From positions 670,893-734,892 of the forward strand of contig NZ_AQXF01000001.1 of assembly GCF_000375545.1 (NCBI RefSeq): 64,000 nt of DNA. Direction: 5' to 3'. This document shows positions 8,507 through 16,252 of the stretch, piece by piece. Each line of letters opens with the position of its first letter. The stretch's first letter is position 1. Both the position numbers and the translations under genes were made by a program. Under the pieces are notes generated by a model that searched no databases, was not told the DNA's origin, and saw nothing but the letters and a program-made list of their open reading frames with translations. The stretch comes from Kordiimonas gwangyangensis DSM 19435 = JCM 12864 (GTDB lineage: Bacteria > Pseudomonadota > Alphaproteobacteria > Sphingomonadales > Kordiimonadaceae).

Positions 8507-9697
8507 ATGACGTTATTGCCGCTCAAACCCGACCTATGCCACACACCGCAGGAATTCGACTCCGCCCGCGCGGCCCATGGGTTGAGCTTCAAGCCCTATG
8601 GCCCCGCCTATCAGGCACCTGCACTCACGACGGCGGAAAGGCAAGAGGCGCTCACGCTGCTGCACTCACCGTTTACCAACAGCTGGCTGGCAGACTATTA
8701 TCGCCGGCAGAACACCAGCGACATCCGCATTGGTATCCTCGAAGCACGCGACGTGCGCGTGACCGACGACTGGGGCCTCGTGCTGCCTAACGATGGGTCT
8801 TTCCTCATAAACAGCATCAGCGGCTTTGGCTGGACCCACGATCAGTTCGAGTATCTCGCTGAGATGGGACATATCAGCCGGACCGCAGACACCAACTATG
8901 CGCTAGATATACATGCGCATGACTCGGTGACGCTTCAAGGTACAGCTGCGCTCCTCAGCTTTCCCGGCGCCTATACCTATGGCCACTGGATTACCGACAT
9001 GTGCGCAAGGCTCGAACTCCTGGCCGCCAACCACGATGTTGCCGCCATCGATCATTTCCTATTGCCCAAACACGCAAAATGGATGGACCCTTTCCTTGCC
9101 GCTTACGGCGTGCCGCGGGACAGGATTGTCGAGCTGGACAAGTCGCACATATTCGAGGTCTGCCACCTTCTGATGCCCACAACGTTAAGCCAGCACCACA
9201 AAGGCACCTTACCGGTCACTTTTGCACGGCAGATGTTCCGTAGACTTTCGGCCATTAGCTACGGCTGGGGCCATCTGCGGCGCTGGCAAAAAACGCCGCC
9301 CGCGGCGGAGCTTGTTTATCTCAAACACACAGCGCTGACCTCCGCGCCCGGGCGAGAGATAGCGAATGAGGAGGCGCTGATTGCGGCGGTGGAAGATATG
9401 GGTGGCAAGGTGCTTGACCCCCTCAAGCTCGCGCTTCCCGCTCTCCTCAACCGCCTGCGAGAGGCAAAACTTGTTGTCGGGCTCGATAGCTCAGCACTCC
9501 ATAATCTCGCCATGGCGCCCACCAACCTCATGGTCATGCAGACAGAACCCCGCTTCAACATGCTGCACCCCTCGATTCAGGAAACAATTGGCAAGCAGGT
9601 TGCATTCATAAAGTCTGACGAAGATACGCGCGGTCGTTGGATCGTGCACCCCAGGCGCTTGCAATCCCATATCGAAGAAGCACTAGACAACGCTTAA
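8507..9697 (+). CDS. Glycosyltransferase family 61-like protein
   Basis: 396 residues from the ATG at 8507; the frame also extends to a TTG at 8438, but no convincing ribosome site supports either start. The layout resembles GT61/DUF563: a central GAYTYGHWITDMCARLELL stretch (about 150), a region with LLPKHAKWM and IVELDKSHIFEV, and a C-terminal GLDSSALHNLAMAP segment that resembles the nucleotide-sugar site. It probably transfers a sugar to a surface glycan, but acceptor and donor are unknown. It is a lone gene, not in a polysaccharide cluster. Confidence 0.6.
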   Translation: MTLLPLKPDLCHTPQEFDSARAAHGLSFKPYGPAYQAPALTTAERQEALTLLHSPFTNSWLADYYRRQNTSDIRIGILEARDVRVTDDWGLVLPNDGSFLINSISGFGWTHDQFEYLAEMGHISRTADTNYALDIHAHDSVTLQGTAALLSFPGAYTYGHWITDMCARLELLAANHDVAAIDHFLLPKHAKWMDPFLAAYGVPRDRIVELDKSHIFEVCHLLMPTTLSQHHKGTLPVTFARQMFRRLSAISYGWGHLRRWQKTPPAAELVYLKHTALTSAPGREIANEEALIAAVEDMGGKVLDPLKLALPALLNRLREAKLVVGLDSSALHNLAMAPTNLMVMQTEPRFNMLHPSIQETIGKQVAFIKSDEDTRGRWIVHPRRLQSHIEEALDNA

Positions 9698-9971
9698 TCG
9701 AGTGCGCGCACTTCAGCGCGCTTAAGGAGGTATCCGAAAAGCCCGGCTGCAAGAATGACGATGTTACCGCCAAAATCCAGCAACATCCATGGCGTGAACA
9801 TTGGGGGGCAAGATAGAAATAGACGTTGAAGGCAAAAAACGGCAGTCAACCGACGAGGCCAAAGACAAGAAATGTACGTGCCCGGAATTCGCGTGTAGCA
9901 ATCACAAGACCGCACAACACTGCCCGCACGCCAAAACATCCCATCATCAGGGCAGTTATCGCGTTCAGCAT
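9694..9971 (-). pseudogene. Remnant of a small membrane-protein gene (nonsense plus frameshift)
   Basis: From the ATG at 9969-9971 the minus strand encodes a hydrophobic stretch (MLNAITALMMGCFG...) to an in-frame TGA after codon 41 (residues FLVFGLVG). The same frame then continues LPFFAFNVYFYLAP. At a run of six C (minus strand; G run 9803-9808) the protein-like sequence moves to another frame, MFTPWMLLDFGGNIVI..., ending KRAEVRALD and a stop that overlaps the upstream gene's stop codon. Restoring one base at the C run and the stop would give about 92 residues with three membrane helices. Sequencing error at the homopolymer cannot be excluded, but the TGA is separate. Confidence 0.55.
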
Positions 9972-10189
9972 GCGGTATTCAGGCAAGAGCGACAGAGACG
10001 TCCGCGATGAAATATTGCCTGTGTTTTGATGTCACTCTGATCCCTTTCCAGAACAGATTTCAATGGCGGGACGCAAAGCTCTTTACGAACATCAGCGAGA
10101 AAACATCATACCGAAGAGGTGTGCCGACACCGCTATGTACGGTGGCGCGGCGGGGAATCGTATCTCGAAAAACCTAAGAACTGGCATGT

Positions 10190-10266
10190 TGGTGACCCCG
10201 ACTGGATTCGAACCAGTGGCCTACAGATTAGGAATCTGTCGCTCTATCCTGCTGAGCTACGGGGCC
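10190..10266 (-). tRNA. tRNA-Arg (anticodon CCT)
   Basis: The minus strand folds as a complete cloverleaf: acceptor GGCCCCG pairs with CGGGGTC (one G-T), followed by an encoded CCA at 10190-10192. The D arm is GCTCAGCAGGATAGAGC, the anticodon stem ACAGA/TCTGT encloses TTCCTAA with anticodon CCT, and the T arm contains GGTTCGAATCC. It reads AGG codons. No integrase or repeated 3' end lies nearby, so there is no sign of use as an attachment site. Confidence 0.96.
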
Positions 10267-10616
10267 GATTTAGCCTTTATTGTCAATATTTTATATGAAA
10301 ATGGCCTTCGTGGCACCGCCCGAGCTAGCCCCCATTGCCTGAGCAATGCCTCGTCGCTTTTAGCACAAAAATCTTTTTTCGCAATATTGACTCATTGGAA
10401 CCAACGGGACAAACAACCCTGATCCTACGGTAGACTCTGAAGAATAGTGCATTATTGAATTTTAGTTGCTGCCGTAAGGTATGTCATTTCCCTCACGCAA
10501 ATAACGACTGAATCACCAAAATCCTTTTGTATTTGGCAGGATCATTTTATCCTTAATTAACCTTTCGGGCGTCTTATGGGCGCGATGCTGACTTGGGGGT
10601 CGCATAGGGAATAGCT
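10267..10616. other. 350-bp AT-rich intergenic region
   Basis: No credible gene lies between tRNA-Arg and the kinase gene. A small hairpin, CATTGC-ctga-GCAATG, lies at 10333-10348, and 10400-10570 is noticeably AT-rich, consistent with promoters for the flanking divergent genes. No clear -35/-10 pair could be assigned. Confidence 0.5.
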
Positions 10617-12152
10617 GTGAGTTTTCGCAGACTTGTTGCGCCGGTGTTCTTGGCGGTCGCGGTCAGTATCGCGGCCTTTATGGCGCTTGTCGTCTTTGCT
10701 GCATCACGGCAGGACGCTGCTTCGCTTGATGCTGAAAACCAGGTTGTAGCGCAGGAAATGCGCGCCATCCATGAGGCGCTTGCTGTTCTTGTTGAGGACA
10801 ACGCCTGGTGGGATGCGTCTGTCGAAAATATCCATATCACCGAGAATATTGCCTGGATCGACAGCACACTCGGTGAATCCGTCATGGGCATCAGTCAAGT
10901 CGATGGTGTGTTCGTCATTCGCACCGACGGCACAATGGCCTATGCCAATTTTGCGACCGACCTGCCAGCGCCGCACGCCATACTGGATGAAGGCCTCATC
11001 GAAGTGGTACGGGCAATGGGCCCGAGGGAAAACCTCGTGCCGCTGACGCGGTCAGGATACCTGCAAGTTGAAGGGCGCCTGATCGCTTTTGGTGCCAGCA
11101 TGGTACAGGCTACAGGCGCAAACAAGCTGCCGGACATCGACCTTGAACGCCTACCCGCGATTGTCTTCATCTCGGACGTTGGTGCGGATGACATTGAGGC
11201 CGTTGGTAAAAACAATGCGCTCCGGGCATTGACCTACCAAACCGAAGCACCCGCCGGCGGCACCTTCCAGCTCATCCCCGGCGCCAACGACCGCGCAGCG
11301 GGCTATCTGGCCTGGACAGCGGCAGCACCCGGCTCCGAGATGATCCGCTACCTCATTGTGCCAGCGCTTATCCTTCTCATGATTGTCGCAGCTGCCATGA
11401 CCCGTTTTGTGCGCCGCGCGAGCCGCCTCGTGGAAGAGCTGGCGCGGGCCAACAAGGCAAAATCGGCGTTTCTGGCGTCAACAAGCCATGAGATCCGCAC
11501 GCCACTCAATTCGATCATCGGCTTCACTGAACTGATCTCGCTTGAGCTATACGGCAAGGTCGAAGGTCAGAAAAACAAGGAATATCTGCAGCTCATTCGT
11601 GAAAGCGGCGAGCACCTGCTGTCGATCATCAACGACATTCTGGATATCTCCAAATTGGAGGCTGAGCGCTTCGAAATTTATGCCGAACGGGTCGACCCGC
11701 GGGAAGTGGCGCGTGCGGCTGGCAAAATGGTCGCAACTGCCGCCAAGGAAAAAGACCTGAACCTTGAGATCGACTGCCTGCCCGGTGATGTGCTGTCAGA
11801 CGAACGTATCATGCGGCAAGTGCTGATCAACTTGCTGTCAAACGCCGTTAAATTCACCCCACCCCATGGCAAGGTAACGGTTACCGGCAAGATCAAGGGC
11901 CGCTTTTATACCATAGCTGTGGAGGATAGTGGCATCGGCATGAGCAAAAGCGAGATCGAGGTTGCGCTCTCGCTCTTTGGACAAGTGCACGACAATATGA
12001 CCCGCAGCCACAAGGGTACTGGCCTTGGCCTGCCGCTTGTCACCCGCTTTGTCGACTTACTTGACGGCACCTTCGACATTCAGTCCACGCCCGGCGTGGG
12101 CACCAAGGTCACCGTCGGTTTCCCGCTCTATGACCATGACCCCCATGTGTGA
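10617..12152 (+). CDS. Membrane sensor histidine kinase with CHASE4-like periplasmic domain
   Basis: 511 residues from a GTG start; AGGGA ends 6 bp upstream. A first membrane segment (about 7-29) is followed by a periplasmic region of about 210 residues with features of CHASE4 (an NAWWD motif near 62, then VDGVFVIRTDG), a second membrane segment (about 243-262) and a cytoplasmic kinase core. The phosphoacceptor is His291 in STSHEIRTPLNSI. ATP-binding boxes DSGIGM and GTGLGLPLV are intact. No response regulator gene is adjacent, so it is an orphan kinase. The ligand is unknown. Confidence 0.9.
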   Translation: MSFRRLVAPVFLAVAVSIAAFMALVVFAASRQDAASLDAENQVVAQEMRAIHEALAVLVEDNAWWDASVENIHITENIAWIDSTLGESVMGISQVDGVFVIRTDGTMAYANFATDLPAPHAILDEGLIEVVRAMGPRENLVPLTRSGYLQVEGRLIAFGASMVQATGANKLPDIDLERLPAIVFISDVGADDIEAVGKNNALRALTYQTEAPAGGTFQLIPGANDRAAGYLAWTAAAPGSEMIRYLIVPALILLMIVAAAMTRFVRRASRLVEELARANKAKSAFLASTSHEIRTPLNSIIGFTELISLELYGKVEGQKNKEYLQLIRESGEHLLSIINDILDISKLEAERFEIYAERVDPREVARAAGKMVATAAKEKDLNLEIDCLPGDVLSDERIMRQVLINLLSNAVKFTPPHGKVTVTGKIKGRFYTIAVEDSGIGMSKSEIEVALSLFGQVHDNMTRSHKGTGLGLPLVTRFVDLLDGTFDIQSTPGVGTKVTVGFPLYDHDPHV

Positions 12153-12167
12153 AGCCGCCACTGGCCG

Positions 12168-12899
12168 CTAAAGCTTGAATTCCTGCAGCATCTCATAGAT
12201 TGGCATCGCTTCATCTGCGATCGCCTGCAGGCGCGGCTCCAGGCTGGGCGCGGCTTTGTCGTCCGGCTTGTTGAAGCCTGTTGAGGCTTCTACATTCTTG
12301 TACCAGTAAGGTGCCCAGACGCCGTCACTTTCGCGCGGGCCCGCGGGCCATTTGAGCATGCCGTCATCGAACGGGATGCCGAGTGCCTCACAAAGCGCCG
12401 TGAGCTTCGCCTTCGGGTTCTTGAGCACGTCTGCGCTCTCAACCACCGGCGGGGCGGTGCCAAGGCGGTCTGCCTCGCGCTCAAAAATCTCAAGCTGGGC
12501 TTCAAGCCCGAGGTCCGCCAGGGTGACCTCCTCACGCGTTTTCACATAGCTCACCAGCATGAGCCGGGGGTCGCGAATGAGGAAGGCATGCGTGAGCTTC
12601 TCCGTCCAGTCGCGGCCCATGTGCGGCAGCAGGTGGTGCGCCATATGTTTCTGGTAATAGACCTTGGCGCCATCCGGCACCTTGCCGACCAGATTCTTTG
12701 TCACCGTCTCCCAGTCGGTGGGTTGCGAGGCCAATACCTCTTCCCGCCCCGGGTGGTGCATGCCGGTGTCGGCGAGGTAACAAGCGTATAGCGGTTCATC
12801 GACCACTACGGTGTCGGGCCGGTTTTCAAACGAGCGCATCATCGCGGTCGAGATGTTACGCGGGCCGGACCACATGGCGATGCGGATGCACTCTGTCAT
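12168..12899 (-). CDS. P-loop sulfotransferase-like protein, coupled to an aminotransferase gene
   Basis: 243 residues. The N-terminal motif WSGPRNISTAMMRSFENR (about 9-26) is a sulfotransferase-type PAPS-binding P-loop, followed by VVDEPLYACYL and a FLIRDPRLMLVSY segment (about 125-137) equivalent to the 3'-phosphate site. The C-terminal GVWAPYWYKNVEASTGF motif is distinctive. Its ATG overlaps the aminotransferase stop by 4 bp (12896-12899). From memory, plant branched-chain-aminotransferase-like proteins carry a very similar P-loop domain fused to a class IV aminotransferase, so the two products probably act together. Substrate unknown. Confidence 0.75.
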   Translation of the reverse strand: MTECIRIAMWSGPRNISTAMMRSFENRPDTVVVDEPLYACYLADTGMHHPGREEVLASQPTDWETVTKNLVGKVPDGAKVYYQKHMAHHLLPHMGRDWTEKLTHAFLIRDPRLMLVSYVKTREEVTLADLGLEAQLEIFEREADRLGTAPPVVESADVLKNPKAKLTALCEALGIPFDDGMLKWPAGPRESDGVWAPYWYKNVEASTGFNKPDDKAAPSLEPRLQAIADEAMPIYEMLQEFKL

Positions 12900-13831
12900 A
12901 GCCCGCGCCCTTTCTCAGCCTCCGCCTGCGTGCGCGCGAGGTACAGCTCGCGCAGCCGCTTGACCATGGGCCCGGGCATAGCGGCACCAACTTCGCCGAT
13001 GGTGCGGCCGTCCACCTCACCCACAGGCACAAGACCGGCGAAGGTGCCGGTCACAAATGCCTCGTCAGCGCCGTAGACATCCGTCAGGCTGAAATCTTTC
13101 TCATAGACCGGAATGCCGGCTTCGCGTGCGAGGCTGATGACCATGCCGCGTGTGATGCCGCCAAGACAGTAACGACCTGTCGATGTCCAGACCTCGCCGT
13201 CGCGCACAATGAAGAAATGCGTGCTGTTGCAGGTGGCAACAAAACCGTGCGGGTCGAGCATCAGGGCTTCATCCGCGCCCGCCTTGGCGGCCTGAATGCA
13301 CGCGGTAATGCAGTTGAGCTTGGAGTGGCTGTTGAGCTTGGGGTCCTGTACATCCGGGTAACCGCGCCGCACATGGGCGGTGAAAAGGCGAATACCGCGA
13401 TCAAGCGTCTGTTTCATCGCTTCCTTGAATTCAGGGATGATGACAATGGTGGCCGGGCTGATGGTCACCCTTGGGTCCTGATACGGCGTTGCCTTGATAC
13501 CGCGTGTCACCATGAGGCGGATATGCACGCCGTCCACCATCTTGTTGGCATCAAGCGTGTCATAAAGCCGCTTCTTGAGCGCGTCTTTGCTGATGCCAAT
13601 ATCCATATCGATGGCCTTCGCGCCTTCATAGAGCCGCTTCATGTGTGCATCGAGGAACATGATCACCCCGCCCTTGACTCGAAGGCCCTCCCACACGCCG
13701 TCGCCAAGAATATAGCCGCTATCAAAGACAGAGACCTTTGCTTCCTCGCGCGGGAACAACTCGCCGCCGATATTGATGAGGATATCGCGGTTGCGAGGAT
13801 CGTCGACATAGTCATGGGTACCGTGGGCCAA
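12896..13831 (-). CDS. Class IV PLP-dependent aminotransferase (branched-chain/D-amino acid type)
   Basis: 311 residues from a TTG start at 13829-13831; an in-frame TGA lies 8 codons upstream and no ATG occurs before residue 58, so TTG is the best choice, though its ribosome site is weak. The fold-type IV features are visible: SVFDSGYILGDGVWEGLRV (about 34-52), the PLP lysine in LNSHSKLNCI, and the C-terminal phosphate-binding stretch around VTGTFAGLVPV. It resembles IlvE/Dat but the sulfotransferase partner argues for a special substrate. It forms a two-gene operon with that partner. Confidence 0.85.
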   Translation of the reverse strand: MAHGTHDYVDDPRNRDILINIGGELFPREEAKVSVFDSGYILGDGVWEGLRVKGGVIMFLDAHMKRLYEGAKAIDMDIGISKDALKKRLYDTLDANKMVDGVHIRLMVTRGIKATPYQDPRVTISPATIVIIPEFKEAMKQTLDRGIRLFTAHVRRGYPDVQDPKLNSHSKLNCITACIQAAKAGADEALMLDPHGFVATCNSTHFFIVRDGEVWTSTGRYCLGGITRGMVISLAREAGIPVYEKDFSLTDVYGADEAFVTGTFAGLVPVGEVDGRTIGEVGAAMPGPMVKRLRELYLARTQAEAEKGRGL

Positions 13832-13901
13832 GATATTTTCTCTTTCTTGTCAAATCCGTGCGTTGGTGAGACTCTGAACCATACGGATGGGAGGATGAAA
13901 C

Positions 13902-14717
13902 ATGCGACTGGGTGTTGCAATCCTGTTTTTGGGAGTGTTAGCCACGCCTGCCTTTGGGCAAGCGCTCGATACCACTACCCTCAAACCTTGCGGCGAAACG
14001 GTTGCAGGTGACGCTATCGGCGGTGCGCGCTTCATGTCAGCCGAAGGGCAGGTTATCAAAAGCGCGCTCGTGAAAGCACCTGAACTTTGGGAACCGGGCG
14101 CGCAATATTCCAGCTGGCCGCACGCGGTTGACGCCAAAAAGGCGCTGCAGGAAAAAGTCGCCGGCAAGACTGTTACGCTTTATTGCGAAGGTCAAAAAAC
14201 CAACCGGCTTGGTGAACTGGTGGCCCATGTGATCATGCCTGATGGCGGCTGGCTCGCGCTTGAGCTCGTGCGTGAAGGCCATGTGTTTGTCTTCCCCGGC
14301 GCTACCCGCAAGCAGGGCCTCTCGACGCTTTATGAGGCTGAGGAAGAAGCCAAGGCGGCAGGCAAAGGCCTGTGGAAATACAAGAACCTCAATACCGTTA
14401 TGGCGGATAGTGGGCAGGTAAAACCCGGCTGGTTCCAGATCGTGCGCGGCACTGTGCAGGATGTGGGCATTGTGCGCGGCACCTATTATCTCAATTTCGG
14501 GGCAGACTGGCGCACGGATTTCACCATCGAGATCCCACCGCTTGTGGTGCGCCAATTCAGCCAACTGAGCATCGACCCCGAGAGCTTCAAGGGTAAAACC
14601 CTCGAGGGACGCGGCTGGATTGACAATAAGTCGGGCCCGCGCCTTCTGCTGCAAGGGCCGGGACAGGTGCGTGTGATCGCTGACGCCGAGCCACAAAAAG
14701 AAAGCCAGCCCGAATAG
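13902..14717 (+). CDS. Secreted thermonuclease-fold (SNase-like) protein
   Basis: 271 residues. A Sec signal peptide (about 1-20, ending ATPAFG) is followed by a staphylococcal-nuclease-like OB-fold (about 35-165) with an internal TNRLGELVAHV segment resembling the catalytic Arg loop, and LVREGHVFVFPGA, a common SNase motif. The rest (about 170-265) is a second beta-rich domain. GGGAGG lies 7 bp before the ATG. Some of the usual catalytic Asp/Glu/Arg triad is not obvious, so nuclease activity is uncertain. Confidence 0.7.
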   Translation: MRLGVAILFLGVLATPAFGQALDTTTLKPCGETVAGDAIGGARFMSAEGQVIKSALVKAPELWEPGAQYSSWPHAVDAKKALQEKVAGKTVTLYCEGQKTNRLGELVAHVIMPDGGWLALELVREGHVFVFPGATRKQGLSTLYEAEEEAKAAGKGLWKYKNLNTVMADSGQVKPGWFQIVRGTVQDVGIVRGTYYLNFGADWRTDFTIEIPPLVVRQFSQLSIDPESFKGKTLEGRGWIDNKSGPRLLLQGPGQVRVIADAEPQKESQPE

Positions 14718-14724
14718 GCTGGCT
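14688..14724 (-). terminator. Rho-independent terminator of rpoH
   Basis: On the minus strand an 8-bp stem (AGCCAGCC/GGCTGGCT, loop of six) is followed by a T-rich tail, TTTCTTTTTG. It lies 29 bp past the rpoH stop and overlaps the end of the convergent nuclease-like gene. Confidence 0.75.
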
Positions 14725-14752
14725 CCATACTTTATGAATAATCCGCTCGCGA

Positions 14753-15634
14753 TTAGCTGCCGGCGAGCCCTGCCATTACCGGGTCACCCACATCGGCCAT
14801 CAGCGCCTGACGCAGCTTGAGGAGCGCTTGTGCTTCAAGCTGGCGAACCCGCTCTTTCGAGATACCGAGCTGGGTGCCGAGAACCGCGAGGGTTACACCG
14901 TCTTCCTTGAGCTGACGCTCACGGATGATATAGCTCTCGCGCTCTGTGAGCTGGCCCATGGCTTTCTCGATGAGGGCGGCTTTTTTATTGCCGTCATGCT
15001 GCTCCATGAAGATTTCATCAGGCTGGGGCACATCGCTCACCAGAAGATCCTGCCATTCCTGTGCGCTTTCGTCAGCGACGGGCGCATTGAGCGAACGGTC
15101 AACCCCGGAAAGACGGCCTTCCATGGCCTCGACATCCCGAAGGCGTACACCCATCTCATCAGCGATCTGGTTGCGCGCACCCATCGAAAGTGGCCGGTCG
15201 GGGTCTACCCCCATACGGGCCTTCAGGCGCTTCAGGTTGAAAAACAGTGCCTTGTGGGCACTTGTGGTGCCGGTGCGAACGATGGACCAGTTCCTTAGAA
15301 CATAGTCCTGCACGGCGGCGCGTACCCACCAGCTGGCGTAGGTTGAGAAGCGCACATCGCGCTCCGGTTCAAAACGGTACGCGGCCTCCATCAGGCCGAC
15401 GGTACCTTCCTGGATAAGATCTGCTACGGGCAGCCCATAGTGCCGATACCGGCTGGCTGCAGCGATTGCCAGACGCAAGTGCGCCTCTGTCAGGCGGTTG
15501 AGCGCCCTTTCGTCCCGTTCCATTTGCCATGCCAGTGCCAGCTCGCCCTCTTCCTCCCGGTCGAGCATCGGCGCACGCATTGCGAAACGAATCAAGCGGC
15601 GATCTTCCCCAGTGGCCCAGTTTCCTCGGCTCAC
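14753..15634 (-). CDS. rpoH: RNA polymerase heat-shock sigma factor RpoH (sigma-32)
   Basis: 293 residues from the GTG at 15632-15634, chosen because GGGAGG lies 5-6 bp upstream; another GTG two codons earlier abuts that site and is less likely. Sigma-70 regions 2 and 4 are clear: DLIQEGTVGLMEAAYRFEP and RFSTYASWWVRAAVQDYV (region 2), and the C-terminal helix-turn-helix LGISKERVRQLEAQAL (region 4.2). The RpoH box is present as KALFFNLKRLK. It directs transcription of chaperone and protease genes after heat stress. The 228-bp region upstream is shared with the divergent blaI-like gene. Confidence 0.93.
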   Translation of the reverse strand: MSRGNWATGEDRRLIRFAMRAPMLDREEEGELALAWQMERDERALNRLTEAHLRLAIAAASRYRHYGLPVADLIQEGTVGLMEAAYRFEPERDVRFSTYASWWVRAAVQDYVLRNWSIVRTGTTSAHKALFFNLKRLKARMGVDPDRPLSMGARNQIADEMGVRLRDVEAMEGRLSGVDRSLNAPVADESAQEWQDLLVSDVPQPDEIFMEQHDGNKKAALIEKAMGQLTERESYIIRERQLKEDGVTLAVLGTQLGISKERVRQLEAQALLKLRQALMADVGDPVMAGLAGS

Positions 15635-15810
15635 TCTCACCTCCCAATTTTTAATGACCTTGATTAATGTTGTGCATTATGACGAGTTTTAATGTCATTT
15701 GCAGCAACTTTTTTGACGCACCCGATAAAATCGGTGTGAGGCCCAAAAATCCGCAGGATCAGGCAAGCTATTCTCCCTGCTTGCCTGGATTCCCAGCTGT
15801 AACCACTAAC

Positions 15811-15826
15811 GTTTACATATGTAAAC
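15811..15826. promoter_or_regulatory. BlaI/MecI-type operator palindrome 1
   Basis: GTTTACATATGTAAAC is a perfect 16-bp palindrome containing TACA-N2-TGTA, the core recognised by BlaI/MecI repressors. It lies 43 bp before the repressor ATG and 34 bp (about three helical turns) from the second site. Confidence 0.8.
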
Positions 15827-15844
15827 ATAATGCTTGCCTTTATC

Positions 15845-15860
15845 GATTACATGTGTAAAC
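15845..15860. promoter_or_regulatory. BlaI/MecI-type operator palindrome 2
   Basis: GATTACATGTGTAAAC is an imperfect copy of operator 1 with the same TACA-N2-TGTA core, ending 8 bp before the ATG at 15869. The pair implies autorepression of the operon and possibly an effect on the divergent rpoH gene. Confidence 0.75.
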
Positions 15861-15868
15861 GTTGAGTC

Positions 15869-16252
15869 ATGAGCGAGGATAAAAAACAGATCAGCGTAGC
15901 TGAAAGCAAGGTGATGGAATCGCTATGGCGGGCCCATCCCCTCACCGCGGAGGACATCGCAGGCGATGTCACCACTGAACATAACTGGAGCGTTGGCACC
16001 GTCAAAACGCTTCTCAACCGGCTGCTGTCCAAGGGCGCGATCTCGGCTGAGAAGGACGGCAGGCGATACCTCTATAGCCCGGTCCTGAGTCACGACGACT
16101 ATATGACCCGAGAGGGGCAAGGCATGCTGGACCGTCTTTTTGACGGCCGAGTCTCCTCCCTTCTGACCCACTTTTCCCGGCACGAAAAACTGAGCGGCGA
16201 CGATATTGCCGAGCTTAAAAAACTGATAAAGGAGCTGGACGATGACGAGTGA
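15869..16252 (+). CDS. BlaI/MecI/CopY family transcriptional repressor
   Basis: 127 residues. An N-terminal winged helix (about 8-75) contains the family pattern AESKVMESLWRAHPLTAEDI and SVGTVKTLLNRLLSKGAI, the latter being the recognition helix region. The C-terminal half is a charged dimerisation segment. Such repressors are inactivated by cleavage or release when a partner BlaR1 metalloprotease is activated. Here the next gene, overlapping by 11 bp, encodes that partner. Two matching operators lie directly upstream. The target regulon beyond its own operon is unknown. Confidence 0.92.
   Translation: MSEDKKQISVAESKVMESLWRAHPLTAEDIAGDVTTEHNWSVGTVKTLLNRLLSKGAISAEKDGRRYLYSPVLSHDDYMTREGQGMLDRLFDGRVSSLLTHFSRHEKLSGDDIAELKKLIKELDDDE

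Noticed and set aside
10063-10422. 119-codon frame across tRNA-Arg
   Set aside because: It runs antisense through the tRNA gene and has no protein-like sequence.
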